The notes beneath the pieces were generated by a model. That model was not told where the DNA came from and searched no databases. It saw only the letters and a program-made list of their open reading frames with translations. A DNA stretch of 64,000 bases, taken from Pascua guehoae (lineage: Eukaryota > Basidiomycota > Tremellomycetes > Trichosporonales > Trichosporonaceae). The stretch lies in NCBI GenBank assembly GCA_001600415.1, contig BCJX01000009.1, positions 354,074 through 418,073 of the forward strand, given 5' to 3'. The position numbers were made by a program, and so were the translations under genes. Shown here piece by piece: positions 32,997 through 44,817 of the stretch; the first letter of the stretch is position 1, and each line of letters starts with the position of its first letter.

Positions 32997-33914
32997 CTAG
33001 GCCGACTGGGTACCGCCGACTGCGCCGCCGAGCGTGTTCTGGAACGACTGGAGGAGGGTGCTGACAATGTTACCGCTGCCGGTACTGCCCTGCTCTGGCT
33101 GCGAGATGCCGGCCTGGTTGAGGACGGACGACACGCTCGTGCCGCTGCCCGTCAGGCCCTTGAGGACGTTTGAGAGCGCGCCGTTTGTAAACAGTCCCCC
33201 GGCGTTGGACGAGTCGCCCGTGCCCGTGTCGCCCGACTGGCCGAGACCGAGGGATCCGAGGAGGTTACCAAAGAGCGCCCCGCCCGTGCCGCCGGGGAGG
33301 ATTGAGCCGACCGTTTGCGCAATCTGGTTTCCGTTCGGGTCGAGATTCTGCAGCGACGCCCCGACGCCCGTATTCGTGTCTGCGTTGCCGTTGAAAATGT
33401 TGGTAATCCCCGACAGGACATTGTTGTTATTCGCGCCCCCCGCGCCGAGCAGGCCCGAGAGCGACTGGGATACCGTGTCAAACAGCCCAAACCCGCCCGT
33501 GAACAGGCCGGCCGCGTTCGAGTCGTCGCCCAGGCCCGCAAAGCCCGGCGAGGGCGGGTTCGTGTTCACGCCCGGGTACTCTGCGTACCCGTCCGAGTTT
33601 GTCGGCATGACCTGCCGCCCCGTCGTCGGCGTCGCGGCGTTGCCATCGACAGTCGGCACGTTGCTGCCACCACCGACAGTGGGGACATTGGACCCCGCAA
33701 CCGTCGTCGGCACGTTGCCCTCGGCAGTCTGCGCGGCCGTGTTCTGCGTGGCCGCCGTGTTGCCGCCGCCAAAGATGCCGCCAATGTTGCTCAGGATACC
33801 GCCCAGGAGCTGCGGGTCGCGCTTCTGCACGTGCGCGACCACGGCTGCGCCGCGGGCCTGCTTGGTCGGCGCAGCGAGCGCGAGCGGGACAAGGACGAGC
33901 GGGGTGACGCGCAT
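32997..33914 (-). CDS. secreted Asn/Gly/Thr-rich protein
   Basis: A single exon of 305 codons. The first 14-15 residues (MRVTPLVLVPLALAAP) are a signal peptide. A Lys-Arg pair at HVQKRDPQ near residue 32 is a likely Kex2 cleavage site, so residues 1-32 would be a pre-pro segment. The mature part is rich in Gly, Asn, Thr, Ser and Leu, with repeated NVPT(V)xGGSN units near 67-90 and recurring motifs such as GLFTGG, GLLGAGG and NVL(K/S)G. It has no cysteine pattern, no membrane segment and no GPI tail. I recognise no family. A cell-wall, matrix or surface-active role is possible but not shown. The intron-free structure differs from most genes in the window. Confidence 0.75.
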   Translation of the reverse strand: MRVTPLVLVPLALAAPTKQARGAAVVAHVQKRDPQLLGGILSNIGGIFGGGNTAATQNTAAQTAEGNVPTTVAGSNVPTVGGGSNVPTVDGNAATPTTGRQVMPTNSDGYAEYPGVNTNPPSPGFAGLGDDSNAAGLFTGGFGLFDTVSQSLSGLLGAGGANNNNVLSGITNIFNGNADTNTGVGASLQNLDPNGNQIAQTVGSILPGGTGGALFGNLLGSLGLGQSGDTGTGDSSNAGGLFTNGALSNVLKGLTGSGTSVSSVLNQAGISQPEQGSTGSGNIVSTLLQSFQNTLGGAVGGTQSA

Positions 33915-36900
33915 AGTGAACGAGTGTGGGTAGTTGGAGCTCGGAACTGGTACAGAGGAACTCTAGTGTAGCACAAAGGTGCTCGAGATACGTCGAGGGG
34001 GGAGAGAGGGGACAAGTGGGGATGAGGTACCTCTGTCATGGCCTGTTCGTGTGCTTTTATGTCTCGCCTTGTCCCCGACACGCAGAGACCCACGCGCGTG
34101 TTTTCCCAGCGACGACGTTACGCAACAGCCCGCCGCGTCGTGTTTGTCTTGTCGTCTTTGCTTTGCACGTTTCTCGTCAAAAAACACCTTGTGGGTGCCG
34201 TTCCCGCCTCAAAAACTTGGAGACGAGACGACAGACAAAACACCAGCCCGACCGCCCACAGCGTTAGAGTTTTAGTTTCTTGTGCTATCGTCATCATTGG
34301 CATGCGGGACCACTATCGAATCTGGGACGGCACGCGGGGCCGCGCCACTCTGGAACGAAACCAACAGGTCGGACGTGGCATCGGCGGGGTGGCGAGGTGC
34401 GAGTAGTTGCGAGTGAGCCCGCGAGTCCGAAGGCGAGTCGGGGGTGCTTCAGAGTGGGCGGGAGATCCAACTGTCCACACCTCATCCGTACACAATCTTA
34501 CGTGACGCGTGTGGCAGTCGTGCTTGACGACACTGTCGATACGTAAGGCCGACGCGTCTGGCGCGACTCAGACGTGGACACTGCGGTGCCTGGATCCAGA
34601 CCGCTGCCGTCATTCCCCATGCAATTCGATTCCGAGCAACACCTCAATCCACTGCCGACGTGACCACCAGTGTCGGTCGTCAAGTCGGTTCGGTACACGC
34701 GTCGCCCGTGTTTCAACTCTATCGCTTGGGGGTCGTCACATCGTACTGCACGTATAAATGCCAGCTTGGCACCCCAAAGATCGGGTGTTGCTGTCGGGAT
34801 GGGTTTACAGCATACCCACCGTTAGCGTGGGTTGTGGGTTGACCACATTCTCGAGCGCAGTCACTCCTTGTGTGTTTATATTGCAGTGGGAAATGGGGGA
34901 CGGTGGGACGGCCATTAACTCCACCCGGCCGATGCAGCAGGACACCGTGTTATAGTTATGTTTATCGCGAGGTACCAGTCTAGACAATTATGCAACCCGG
35001 TCTCGGCCGTCCCCAGCTCAAGGCTCAACTGTGTGCTCTGCATTGTCGTGGCCATGCTGCTTGTGTTGTGCTGCCGAGTCCCGTCTCCCCAGATAACTCC
35101 CGAAGAGCAGTACGACTCGAGCTGCCCACCCGCGTGGCGTTCCAACAACTCTATAACTCTATCCGGAGGGTGTTTGTGAACGAGTACAGTACGCTCTTTC
35201 GGAGCATTCACAACATTGCACAAGCTGATCGGAGGATTTAGCATTCTCCGTCATGCATCCGCACCCCAACGGGACGCGCTGTTTCGGCTCATGCTACCAG
35301 CCCACGGGCATCCGGGATTACCTTGGAGTTGTATCTCTTTTGCACGCACTAGACAAACAGAGCTCCGAGGTCAAACGCAGCCGTCCATCCTGGTGACTCT
35401 GTCCCACCCACAGCTGCCGAGTTGGCCGCAGGCGGCATTTACCGCTGCGTGTCTTGTCTGATAACCAACCGCTCATCCATTCACCGCATGAGTCAGATCA
35501 AGGTTTAGCCCTCGTCCCCGAAGATCCCGCTAGGGTCGTTTCATGTTCCGACTAGCAAGCTGGACGACCAGCCCGGCCGAATCTCACGTGATTTACTGGA
35601 CGCGGTGGGGTGGTTTCGTGTGGAGTGTCTGGGTTTGGGTGTTGCTTGTGGACCTCTGTTCCTTGGGCCAGAGTTGACCTCTGTGCCTCGTGTTCTGTGG
35701 AGGCCATGTTTTCTTTGGGCTCCATGTTTGACACGCGGGGCCATGTCAATCATCCACTTCTCGATTTCCCAAGATGGATCCGCACCTCGCCCTATGCCCG
35801 ACAATACCGAGCCGCACCGAGGCCCGCCGCTGCAGTTATTACTCATGGCAAATGACACAGCTGTGAGGCGGCGCAACACAGATACCAGCCGGCGGTCTGT
35901 CGTTAATGCTCACTCATGCCGTCTGTGGCAGGCCATTGCCGTTCCTCTCACCGTCCTTAGCACATGGCTACTCTGCAGCACTGCGCACGCGGTCACCCAC
36001 CGGGCTTGGCTTCAGGTATGGGGGCCCCAGACATGGATGTTCCCACTACTTTGGTAGCTTCACACCGTCTGGGTACAGCCAGTGAGTAGAACGCGTTTGG
36101 AAGCTGCAACAATCTCCCGCAGTGCCTCCTGCGGTGACCCCAGGCAGTCTCTCCGGCGTCACTCCAAGTCGAACACGCTCGCTCACCACTGGCCGCTGTC
36201 ACGCCCAACTAGTCTAACTTACTCGGGCTACGGTGGGGGGTGTTGGCCCGATGAGGGAAGGGCGGAGAATGGTCACGGCTAGCGGGTTACAGAGAGTGAC
36301 GCACCGCATCGGGGATGGATCGTTTGCTCCATCCGTCATCGCTCACGATAAGTGGATCGCTTTACTCCTTTCGTCACCGCTCACGATAAGTGGATTGTTT
36401 ACTCTTTTCGTCATCGCTCACGATAACGACGCAGACGCAGTCGTCTTGATCGCCGCTACGTTCTTTCTGGCTCGCGGAACAGGGTGATGGTGTGGTCAAT
36501 CAAGTGCAAGTCGTTCGAGCACACTTGGGGTTGTCAATCGCTAAGACACTGATCAGTAAACACCGACATGCCCCACTCGAGTCCCAACCGTGCGGCTGCG
36601 GCTATGTAATGTCCGACATTGGGGCCGCTGTTTGTTGCGGCGCCCGTCCGCGATCGCGAGGCCCGTGCGGACTGTGCAGAGTAATCTTGACGTGGTGGTG
36701 CCTCGTGGGGCCAAGGGTACGAGGGGTGAGGGGTGAGGGGTGATGAGGGTATGAGGGTATGAGGGTATACTGTAGGGTGAAAAGGCCTACAAGCCTACGT
36801 CCTACCTAGCCAAGCCATGGCAAGCCACGCACGCCACCCAATGGTCCGAGCGTAGCGCTCACCCGAGAATCCAGCTAGCAGCATATCGGCAAATGATGCC

Positions 36901-37754
36901 ATGAGGGCTGAGCACATGTGAGCACGGGTTAACGGGTTGAGCAGGGGCATGCATCAATGCATGCAGGGGAGGAGGTTGGGGGTTCTCTCACCTAGCCACA
37001 TTGGGTGCATGACGCAGAGTGTGGGGTGGAGTGAGCGAGTGGATGAGAAAAGTAAGCAACGACTTTGCAAACGAGGACGGAGCAGAAAAAGGGGTAAAAA
37101 TGCGGAGAAGCAAGGAGAGACCCAAGGACAAACTCGCACTCTTGCACCAGCCAGTGGCCAGTGGCCAGCCAGTGGCGACCGGGAATGGCAGGGACCACAT
37201 CATCCCCCCCCTCCCCCTCATGCCCCCTCGGCCCCCTCGATGCCCCGCACCTACCTGCTGTACCTAGCTAAAAGCACAAACGCACGTATGAGGAGAGCAC
37301 GAGGGGGAAAGAATGGAGAGAGACGAGACGAGAGATGGCATGGCACGGCACGGCATGGATGGACGGAATCCATCAACTCTTGTTTCCTCTTGCAAACCTC
37401 GTGCATGGCGCACGCGGGCTTGCTCGCTTACTGCCCCCCACCCAACTTGTCCCCGTCCCCACCCACTACGATCACTGGCGCCTTGGCCGACGACGACGGC
37501 GAGGTAACGCCACTACTGCGCGACTTGAAAAGGTGAGTGTGCGAGCGGGGCAGCTGCCCAGCTGCCCATCGTGGACGCGCGGGGGGGTATGCTGTGCGAG
37601 CCCCAAGAGCATGGCAGTAGCACGAGACTGATAAACAACAGCAAGACAACAAACCAACGTTGACGATCCATCGATCCGATCCGATACGATCTCTCTCTAA
37701 CTCTTCTCCACCACCACGACGTGCCCCCCCGCCCGCGGCCGGCCGGCATCACCC
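33915..37754. other. gene-poor stretch, 3.8 kb
   Basis: No convincing gene. It contains a three-unit direct repeat (36317-36428, listed separately) and short gaggg(t)-type repeats at about 36720-36775. The final 100 bases before 37755 should hold the promoter and leader of the next gene. Confidence 0.5.
36317..36428. repeat. 37-38 bp tandem repeat, 3 units
   Basis: Three diverged units starting ggat(c/t)g and each ending in the shared core gctcacgataa(gtggat). They start at about 36317, 36354 and 36392. This could be a minisatellite or clustered binding sites. Confidence 0.75.
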
Positions 37755-38825
37755 ATGCTCCTGAGCCATGCCGACCGGCCAAAGGCCAAGCCGCCGTCGC
37801 TCCCTGGCCTGCTCACGCTCTCTGTGCCGGGCAACGAGGTGTCGTCTGCGGCGCCGAGCCCGCTCTCGCCCGCGTTTGGATTCGACTGGGCGCTGGGGTC
37901 GACCGAGTCGGGATTCCCAGCCGACGACAGCCGGTCGTTTTCGCAGCGCTCGGCGTCGGGACGGCGGCACGGGTCGCATGCGCCGTCGGTGCGGCGGTTG
38001 GTGGGCGCCACTTCGTTTCCGGACCTGCGGGGCGTCGATGTGCCGATTGTTTCGGGCGGGAGCGTGAGCGGGGGTGCGGGGGCGTCGGGGTCGGGATCCG
38101 GATCCGGGTCGGGGTCGGCCAGTACTGGCGGAGTGGCGGTCATGGCGCCGTCGTCGTCGTCCAAGCCACCATCACCGACGGCTGCCGAGATGCTCGCACG
38201 CCTCGCCGTGCTGAGCGAGCAGCACAACATGCTGCTGGCGCAGTACGACGTGCTGTGCCTGCGGCACGCCGAGGCGCGGCACCTGAACGGCGAGCTGCAG
38301 AGTGTCGCCGAGGACCTGCTCGCCGACCTCAACAAGCTGCGCGAACGCCAGGCGACGCTCGAGGCCCAAAACGACAATCTGCGGCGGCTGTGCGCGTCGA
38401 CGGCGCGCAACAATCGCGAGCTCCGGTCCCACCGCGTCATCATGGCGCGCGAAAACGACGCCATCCGCACATCGTACAGCGTCATTGCGGGCGAAAACGT
38501 CCGCCTCCGCCGCGAGCTCACCGAACACCGCCGCGAACTCACAGAGCACCGCACGCTGCTCAACGAACACCGCCGCCAGCTGTCCGAGCAGCACAATACC
38601 TACTCGAAACTGTACAAGCGCTACGAGCTCGTCTCGGCCACCAGCGACGAGCAGCGCATCATGACAGAGGTCCTCGAGGACCGTCTGCATACCCAGCAGC
38701 GCCGCGGTATCGTCGGCAGCATGCGCGCCGGCCTCCGACGCCTACGCGACTTTCTCAAGCCCAATCACGACACAAACGCCATAAAGGGCGACGACCCCTA
38801 CGACCGTTACTACTATCATTACTAG
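37755..38825 (+). CDS. coiled-coil protein with Gly/Ser linker
   Basis: A single exon of 356 residues. Residues 1-140 are low-complexity, Ser/Pro/Gly-rich, with a (GS)n stretch near residue 110-122 and possible phosphorylation sites. Residues 145-320 form a long coiled coil with regular Leu/Arg/Glu heptads, including consecutive HRREL-type repeats (LTEHRRELTEHRTLLNEHRRQL). The tail is basic (GLRRLRDFLK) and ends in a Tyr-rich YDRYYYHY. No signal peptide or membrane span is seen. No named family is recognised. The architecture suggests a cytosolic scaffold, cytoskeletal or septum-type protein. The start is the first ATG of a frame that is open with consistent composition throughout. Confidence 0.72.
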   Translation: MLLSHADRPKAKPPSLPGLLTLSVPGNEVSSAAPSPLSPAFGFDWALGSTESGFPADDSRSFSQRSASGRRHGSHAPSVRRLVGATSFPDLRGVDVPIVSGGSVSGGAGASGSGSGSGSGSASTGGVAVMAPSSSSKPPSPTAAEMLARLAVLSEQHNMLLAQYDVLCLRHAEARHLNGELQSVAEDLLADLNKLRERQATLEAQNDNLRRLCASTARNNRELRSHRVIMARENDAIRTSYSVIAGENVRLRRELTEHRRELTEHRTLLNEHRRQLSEQHNTYSKLYKRYELVSATSDEQRIMTEVLEDRLHTQQRRGIVGSMRAGLRRLRDFLKPNHDTNAIKGDDPYDRYYYHY

Positions 38826-39028
38826 GCCCCCGCGGCGTCCACTCCGAGTCCGCAACAGGGGGTTTACAGATCCGTAATAAGTATGCCTCATTCATACATG
38901 TGTAAATGCGACCTGCAAAGCAGCAGTAACAACTGAGAATCTCCCTCTCCCTCTTCCTCCCGGGCCACAATCGTGTCTCTATCTCTCCATGGCCCCTCAA
39001 TGCAATACAAACAAACTCACACCCGCTG

Positions 39029-40216
39029 CTAGAGCGCAACACCCACCCCGCTCTGCCCGCTCGCGCGCCTCTCCTCGACAAACGTATCCTTGCGCAACGG
39101 CGGCCGCGGCGCAGCCCTCCCGTGGATCTTACCCTGTGCGGGCGCCGTATCCACCGCCGAGTCGGTCGACACGCGCGCGTTCCGGGGCGCCTTGAACGCC
39201 GACGGCGGCGGTGGGGGGTTACCCGTGCTGGATCTCGGATTCCGCTCGTCCCGCCCGCCGCCAACCCACTCCCAGGACGAAAACGAGTCGGTCGACGCGC
39301 GGGACAGCACGCTCGGCTCGTCTTGTCGCCGCTTGCGCCAGCGGAGCGGCCAGCGGCGCGCGGGCGCGGCACTCGTGCTCGCTTGCGTTATGCGTCCGCC
39401 GAACGAGGCGTCCGTCGTCGGTGTCCCTGCATGTCAGTGGGGGCTGGTTGTAGTGGGATAGGGGGACGCACCTAACCCGCCAGAGCGGGCGAGGGGGCTC
39501 AGCGGGCCGGGCCAGCGTGCGTCGAGCCACTCGGACACGGTCGGGTCGCGTTCTAAGTCGGCCGCCGTGTAGTATGTGCCTGCTGTCAGCTTCTTGAGTC
39601 GCGGCAGGCTGCCGCATGCGGCGCCGAGGGAGTGGTTGTGGGGCAGGTCGTGAAGGAGCATAGCTTGTGAGGCAGCACTCGTGCCCGGCGCGAGTGGCAA
39701 GAAGCCCCGTCTCTGGCGCCGAGGGAGAGGTTGCAGGGTGTGAGGGAGAGTAGCTTTGAGCAATACCCCGCGCGAGTACCAAGAACCCCCCGCCGCCCGG
39801 CGAGTGGGGACCAGTTACCGCATACCACGAGGTAGGGCCTCTCAGGCCCCCGTACAGCGGCCCCAGCACTCGCCCGGAGCGTCGCCGCCCGTCCCGCTCC
39901 CGTTCCTGCCCGCAGACCGCCGAGACGGTGCATTGTGACCGTGGGCTTGGTACCCAGGGGAAAGACGCACCGAGACCGCAATGACGATCAAACTCGACCG
40001 ACTGCTTGGGCGGCTTGTGTGTAATGGGTGCGTCTGGTTGTCAGCGACTGCACCACTTGAGCCTCCACCCCCCCCCCCTCCCCCCNCCCGAGGCGACAAC
40101 TCACCTTGTCCGAAGAGGCGGGCTTGGCCCATCGACATGGACCGGCCATGCGCCGGCCATGGCCAGAAGGACTTCGGTCCCGGGTGCGGCGTGACGACGA
40201 GGGAGAGCAGGGTCAT
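39029..40216 (-). CDS. unrecognised basic, Ser/Pro-rich protein (tentative model)
   Basis: A tentative four-exon model (40105-40216, 39819-40033, 39472-39712, 39029-39426) keeps the frame throughout and gives 321 residues. The most convincing parts are the third exon (TYYTAADLERDPTVSEWLDARW) and the last one, which is rich in Arg, Ser and Pro with SWEWVGGGRDE and a PPPPPS stretch. The second exon has an odd composition and its 3' border could lie elsewhere. The first intron has GTGAGT and CAACCAG ends and contains a G-rich tract on the coding strand with the single N at 40086. No domain, signal peptide or membrane span is recognised. It is convergent with the coiled-coil gene that ends at 38825. 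Confidence 0.45.
40086..40086. other. single ambiguous base (N)
   Basis: One N inside a long C run (about 40068-40085 and onward), within the first intron of the tentative gene at 39029-40216. Confidence 0.99.
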
Positions 40217-41889
40217 CGCGACGTTGTCTCTGGTTGTGTGGGAGTTGGGGTGGTGTATCGGTGGCGATGTATCGATGTGTACAGTTGGGCGACAGACAAC
40301 GAGGACAACAGAGAGTTAGTAGACAGTATGCGATGAGTGACAGAGTTGCGATGAGATGGGATGGGATGCAGCCCGCCAATGCAACTCCCAGTCCCAGTCC
40401 CAGTCCCAGGTCCCAGTCGCCGCTGCGCGATGCCGTGCGATGCGTTGCACTGCACCGACGGCCGCCTGTCAGTTGGTGGTTGGTGGCTGGATAGGCCAGT
40501 ACGCCAGTGCCGAATGCGGCAACGCCATCGGCGTCATCGAGCAAGGGTGTCGCAGCGTCCGACGCAAGACGCCAGTTGCCCCAGTGGGACTAGCTGCGCC
40601 AGTGTCAGGACCGCATTCGGTAATGGTCAGACAGACAGACACCTTGTTCCACGTCGCAGCCTCATGTCGGATACCGCTCGGGGTGCTCTGGGTGCTCTAG
40701 GGACCAGTCAGAGTGGTCCAGTCGGAGTAAAAATCGGTTGGCGCGTGGCGTAAGCCACACTGGCGGGTGGGGTTGAACTTTGTCCAACGGTCAGCATGTC
40801 CTGGTCTTGCTCTTCTGTTGTCTTGAGTGGCGTCCATGTCGGTGGGAACAGAGTAGTGTAAGCCACTAGCTGCATCGCCATGTGACTCCTTGACGGGTCC
40901 GCGGAGGCGGGGTCTATCCGCGCGTACGCAAACGCCATGTCTCGTGAGGACACTTGAGGCTACTGTACTGTACGATACGAGCAAGCTAGCAAGACGAGGC
41001 CGGTACAGAGGGTGTCGAAAAGGAACGACCTGTTCTCGCCCTGGTTTTTGTTCGAGCTGTTGCTCTTGGCGCAGGGTGAGACTGGCGGGCTCTTCCAAGG
41101 TCTGCCTGCAATGCAGCAGCTCGACATGTGCATGCCTCGGCATCCCTGCGCCTTCTGTCGTTCCCTTTTAACACACCCTCTGTACCGGCTTCTGGCGGCC
41201 AAGCTGCAAGCCGGTCAACAATTGGGCCCCAGTGACGTCGACCACGTGATGCTTTCCTTTGCATCGTCCAGACTCATCTCGCACAGTCTGGCAACTACTG
41301 TAGAACTCGAGGGGCCCCTCTGCGCCCCTCGGCGTTCGCCTCGGGAGCCTCGGCAGCATCATTCGGACTCGGCCACACAACTCGGCTCGGAGCTCGGGTG
41401 TTTTTGGCTCGTCGACAGTGTCGGCCGTGCACGTATACGAGTATGATTGTGCCTTTTGATCCATGCGGTGTACAGTATGCAGGCAACGACGCGTGCCAAA
41501 AGTTAGGAGCTTATGGCATGGATGCCGGCATCGGCGAGCGTCGGCGCGTCGGACGGAAGGGGGTCGAGGGGCCGGGCCTGTTGAGCGGTTGGCAACAATT
41601 TGCCATCTTTTGCCAGTAGATGCAGTCGAGATTCGGATCGTGCGTGTACGATTAAACTAACATTGTTCGGATGCAACATGCATGTGCACATTTATCCATC
41701 CATTCCGACTACCCACCACATCCACACGGCCTCGGTTTGCGCTTCCCACTCGTCGCCGCGGGACCGGGCTCACGATCGCACGCACATATATGTGCACGAT
41801 GCACTTGGCCCCATCTTGTTGTTAAAAAACACTGCCCAGCTCGCTCATCTCCATCCCAAGCCCCACTCGTTGTCCACCCTCCCTTGACC
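40217..41889. other. intergenic, divergent promoters
   Basis: 1.7 kb between the minus-strand gene starting at 40216 and the dioxygenase starting at 41890. It contains a short cagtcc repeat (about 40385-40425). No convincing gene is seen. Confidence 0.5.
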
Positions 41890-43094
41890 ATGGCCCGCAA
41901 CCTCGCTGCCACCGGCCGCCGCATGGCCTTTGCGCTCGCCGCGCGCCACGTCCGCCCCGCCGTTGCGCCCGCGTACCGGCGCTGCGCCTCTGCGATCGCT
42001 AGCCCCATCGCGAGCAGCTCTCGGTACGTTGTTGTTGTCACCTTTGACACCCACCCCGTCCTTATCTGCCCCTCAGAAGGACGTATCACTCACGCGCAGC
42101 TCGTTTGCGACCATCCGGCCGTCGCCCATGGTGCCTGCGCTCGCGCCGCAGATGTCGTACCAGCCGACCGAGGGCAAGGCGTCGCCGATTGTCCACAGCT
42201 TCTTTGACAAGCCGACCGCGACGTGGACGTACGTCGTGGCCGACCCCGAGACACGCGAGGCGCTCGTCATCGACCCCGTGCTCGACTTTGACCCGGCGTC
42301 GGGGCGCATCGGGTACGGCTCGGTGCATGGTCTGGCGGCGTTTGTGCAGGCCAACAATTACACGGTGGTGAAGCTCGTCGAGACGCACGTGCACGCCGAC
42401 CACCTCACGGGCGCGCACGCGCTCAAGACGGTGAGTGCGGGGGACGATGGGGGGGTGACGGAGTGACGCGGTGCTGATAGTCCAGATCCTTGCCGAGAAG
42501 CCGCCGATTCTCGTGGGCGACCAGGTCCACCAGGCGCAAAACACATTTGCGAGCGTGTACGGCTACGATGTGGCGCAGTTTGAGGGCTCGTTTGACGAGC
42601 TCATGGCCGACGGCGCAGAGTCGACCCTCGGCACCCTCCCCGTCCGCTACATTGCGCTTCCGGGCCACACGCCCGAGAGCATGGGCGTGCTCGTGGGCGA
42701 CGCCATCTTTGCCGGCGACAGCCTCTTTATGCCCGACGTCGGCACGGCGCGTGTCGATTTCCCCGGCGGCAGCGCAAAGGCCCTGTACGCCTCGATCCAG
42801 CGCGTGTTTGCCCTCGACCCCGCGGTCCGCGTCTTTTGCGGCCACGACTACCCCCCCGACCGCGAAATCATGTGCATGGCCGACGTCGCAGAGCACACCG
42901 TGTCCAACAAGCACGTCGGCGGCGGCGCATCCGAGGCTGTATTTGTAAAGCAGCGCGAAGACCGCGATGCCACCCTCGGCGCCCCGCGCCTCCTCCACGC
43001 TTCCCTCCAGGTCAACCTCCGCGGTGGCCGCCTGCCCCCCGCCGACAGCGAGGGGCGCTACTTTCTCAAGACCCCGCTCCGTCTCCCCCAGTAA
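41890..43094 (+). CDS. ETHE1-type persulfide dioxygenase, mitochondrial
   Basis: Three exons (41890-42023, 42100-42430, 42486-43094) give 357 residues. The N-terminus (residues 1-45) is rich in Arg, Ala and Ser without acids, as in a mitochondrial presequence. The rest is a metallo-beta-lactamase fold of the ETHE1/sulfur dioxygenase group. The metal motif THVHADHLTG has H141, H143, D145 and H146; H216 lies in GHTPES, D233 in GDSLFMPDVGTARVDF, and H275 in GHDYPP. These enzymes oxidise glutathione persulfide to sulfite in mitochondrial sulfide detoxification, using one iron. The DVGTARVDF segment separates it from glyoxalase II. The acceptor of intron 1 was placed at 42099 because the nearer CAG at 42076 breaks the frame. 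A histidine-poor C-terminal extension of about 60 residues follows the domain. Confidence 0.9.
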
Positions 43095-44817
43095 GGCGTT
43101 TCCCCGCGCGCATGCTGGCGCGGCATCCCAGAGCGCGCGGTAGCGTCGTCGTGGCCAGATCGAGATGGCAGCGCCGCGGAAATCATCACGCACACACGGC
43201 GTCTGGCCACGCCCAGCGACAACTGTAACATCTGCATCGCTCATTTTTGCATTGTAACGCACGAGAGACTGTAATAGAATATGCACACGGCATGAGAGTT
43301 GCACGATGTGGATAAGCAGTCTTCTGGGCATGGCGAGAGCTGGGGGAGCTAGCTGGCCATGTGCCTTTCAAGTAGTTTGCTCATACTGTATCACTTACCT
43401 CCTCCATCTGCTTGCGAGGTCTTTGGTGTCTAGAACTTGAACTTGTCCTCTTCGAGAACGCGTCCGCCGAGCGCTCCTGCACCGACGCGTCGCACAGAGT
43501 CGCACGTCTTTTTCGTCACTGATCGCCAGACTCCCAACCTTCGTACTCGTAACCCACATACCCTCGAACGAGCGCGCATCGTGCCTGGTGAGTGCTATGC
43601 GGAATGGACAGTGCGAATACTTAGTGAGCCACGTAATGCGGTGATATGGACACGAAGAACTCTGCATAGTCTCCTTTTGTACACGACGTTACTTCGACCT
43701 CGGTGGTATTCCGGCGCGTCGGAGAGTCGAGAGGCAGTGCCAAGCATGATCGCCTCGATGTACGTGGTCCACTTGATAGAGTTGACCCGACATTATTGGG
43801 GCCTGCTGTCACCCATTTCCGACTGGTTTTGTGGTAACTCGGTATCATCTACTCCCGTGCTGGCATGCTGGTTAAGCGCTGGTTACGATGTGGTTGTGGG
43901 ACGGCACATGCCGAATGCCAAGGAGACCCCCGGGCCCGTCCGCGAGCTCGCTGTATCTGAGCGTCGCTGCGTTCGGACACTGGGCACCATGTTTCGGACA
44001 GGGATGATTGTGGCAAATAGCCCTCGTCGTGTTGCCAAGTGGTCGTTGCTTGTTCGGAATCGAGGATGCGCGTGTACGTCATTGTGGGTTGGCCGATTTG
44101 CCACCCGCCACGCGGCCACGCGCCACGCCCATGTCGCCCCACAAACAATTGCCCTGATTGCAAAATGATCTGCAACATGCAACTTGGCCGCTGAATGCAC
44201 TATTGTTGGTGCCTGCCAGTGCAGCATTATTTTGGTGCACTGGAGCAGGTGACATGGTGCATGGTGGTAGGCATGTAGGGACTGAAGGCTGAAAGCTGCA
44301 GGCTGCCTTGGCGAGATGCAATGCACCCGCGGCTACTGGCTGCAGATAGACAGAAGCGCCGTTTAGCCACGCGGCCAGCGGCGGACAAAGCCGAACAGCC
44401 ACCCCCGCCACTCCTCGGTATCGCCCAGGCTAGCCAGGCTCCGCGCCCCTCTCGCTACGCTGCACCGCTTGGCACTTGGCTCTCTCAACTGGAATTCCGA
44501 ACGAGAATAGTCGTGTGACTTCTCTCACCCTCGCCCCCCTATCAGCCGTTCGTACACATGTGCACTGCCCGCGCAGACCCCAAACTCAGACCCAGACCCA
44601 GACCCAGACCCAGACCCAACATGTAACACCTGGCTGACCGCACCGCTCACGGACATTGCATTCGTATGGGTTACACGCAAGTCGGAGAATGTAGCTGCAG
44701 TTTCCCAATGCCATGTCCCGGTGCCGCTGCAGTATCCACTCACCGCTCACCAACACCACCACCAACAACGAATAACTACGAGCACCACAAACCACCACCA
44801 AACACCACCGCGACTTT
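43095..44817. other. intergenic, no convincing gene
   Basis: 1.7 kb. An agaccc hexamer repeat lies at 44588-44617. CCA-rich sequence precedes the next start. A possible small spliced gene on the minus strand near 43400-43600 was considered and not accepted. Confidence 0.5.
44588..44617. repeat. (AGACCC)5 hexamer repeat
   Basis: Five exact copies of agaccc in the upstream region of the DUF1275 gene. Confidence 0.9.

Noticed and set aside
36330..36430. CRISPR-like array from the regularly spaced repeat
   Set aside because: Only three diverged units, with repeat and spacer not clearly distinct, in a eukaryotic genome. CRISPR arrays are not expected.
43395..43620. Possible small spliced minus-strand gene ending in a short Gly/Ala-rich peptide (stop at 43430-43432), with GT donors at 43583 and 43398
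   Set aside because: Several mutually exclusive frames and splice choices fit equally well, the product would be under 40 residues, and no family matches.
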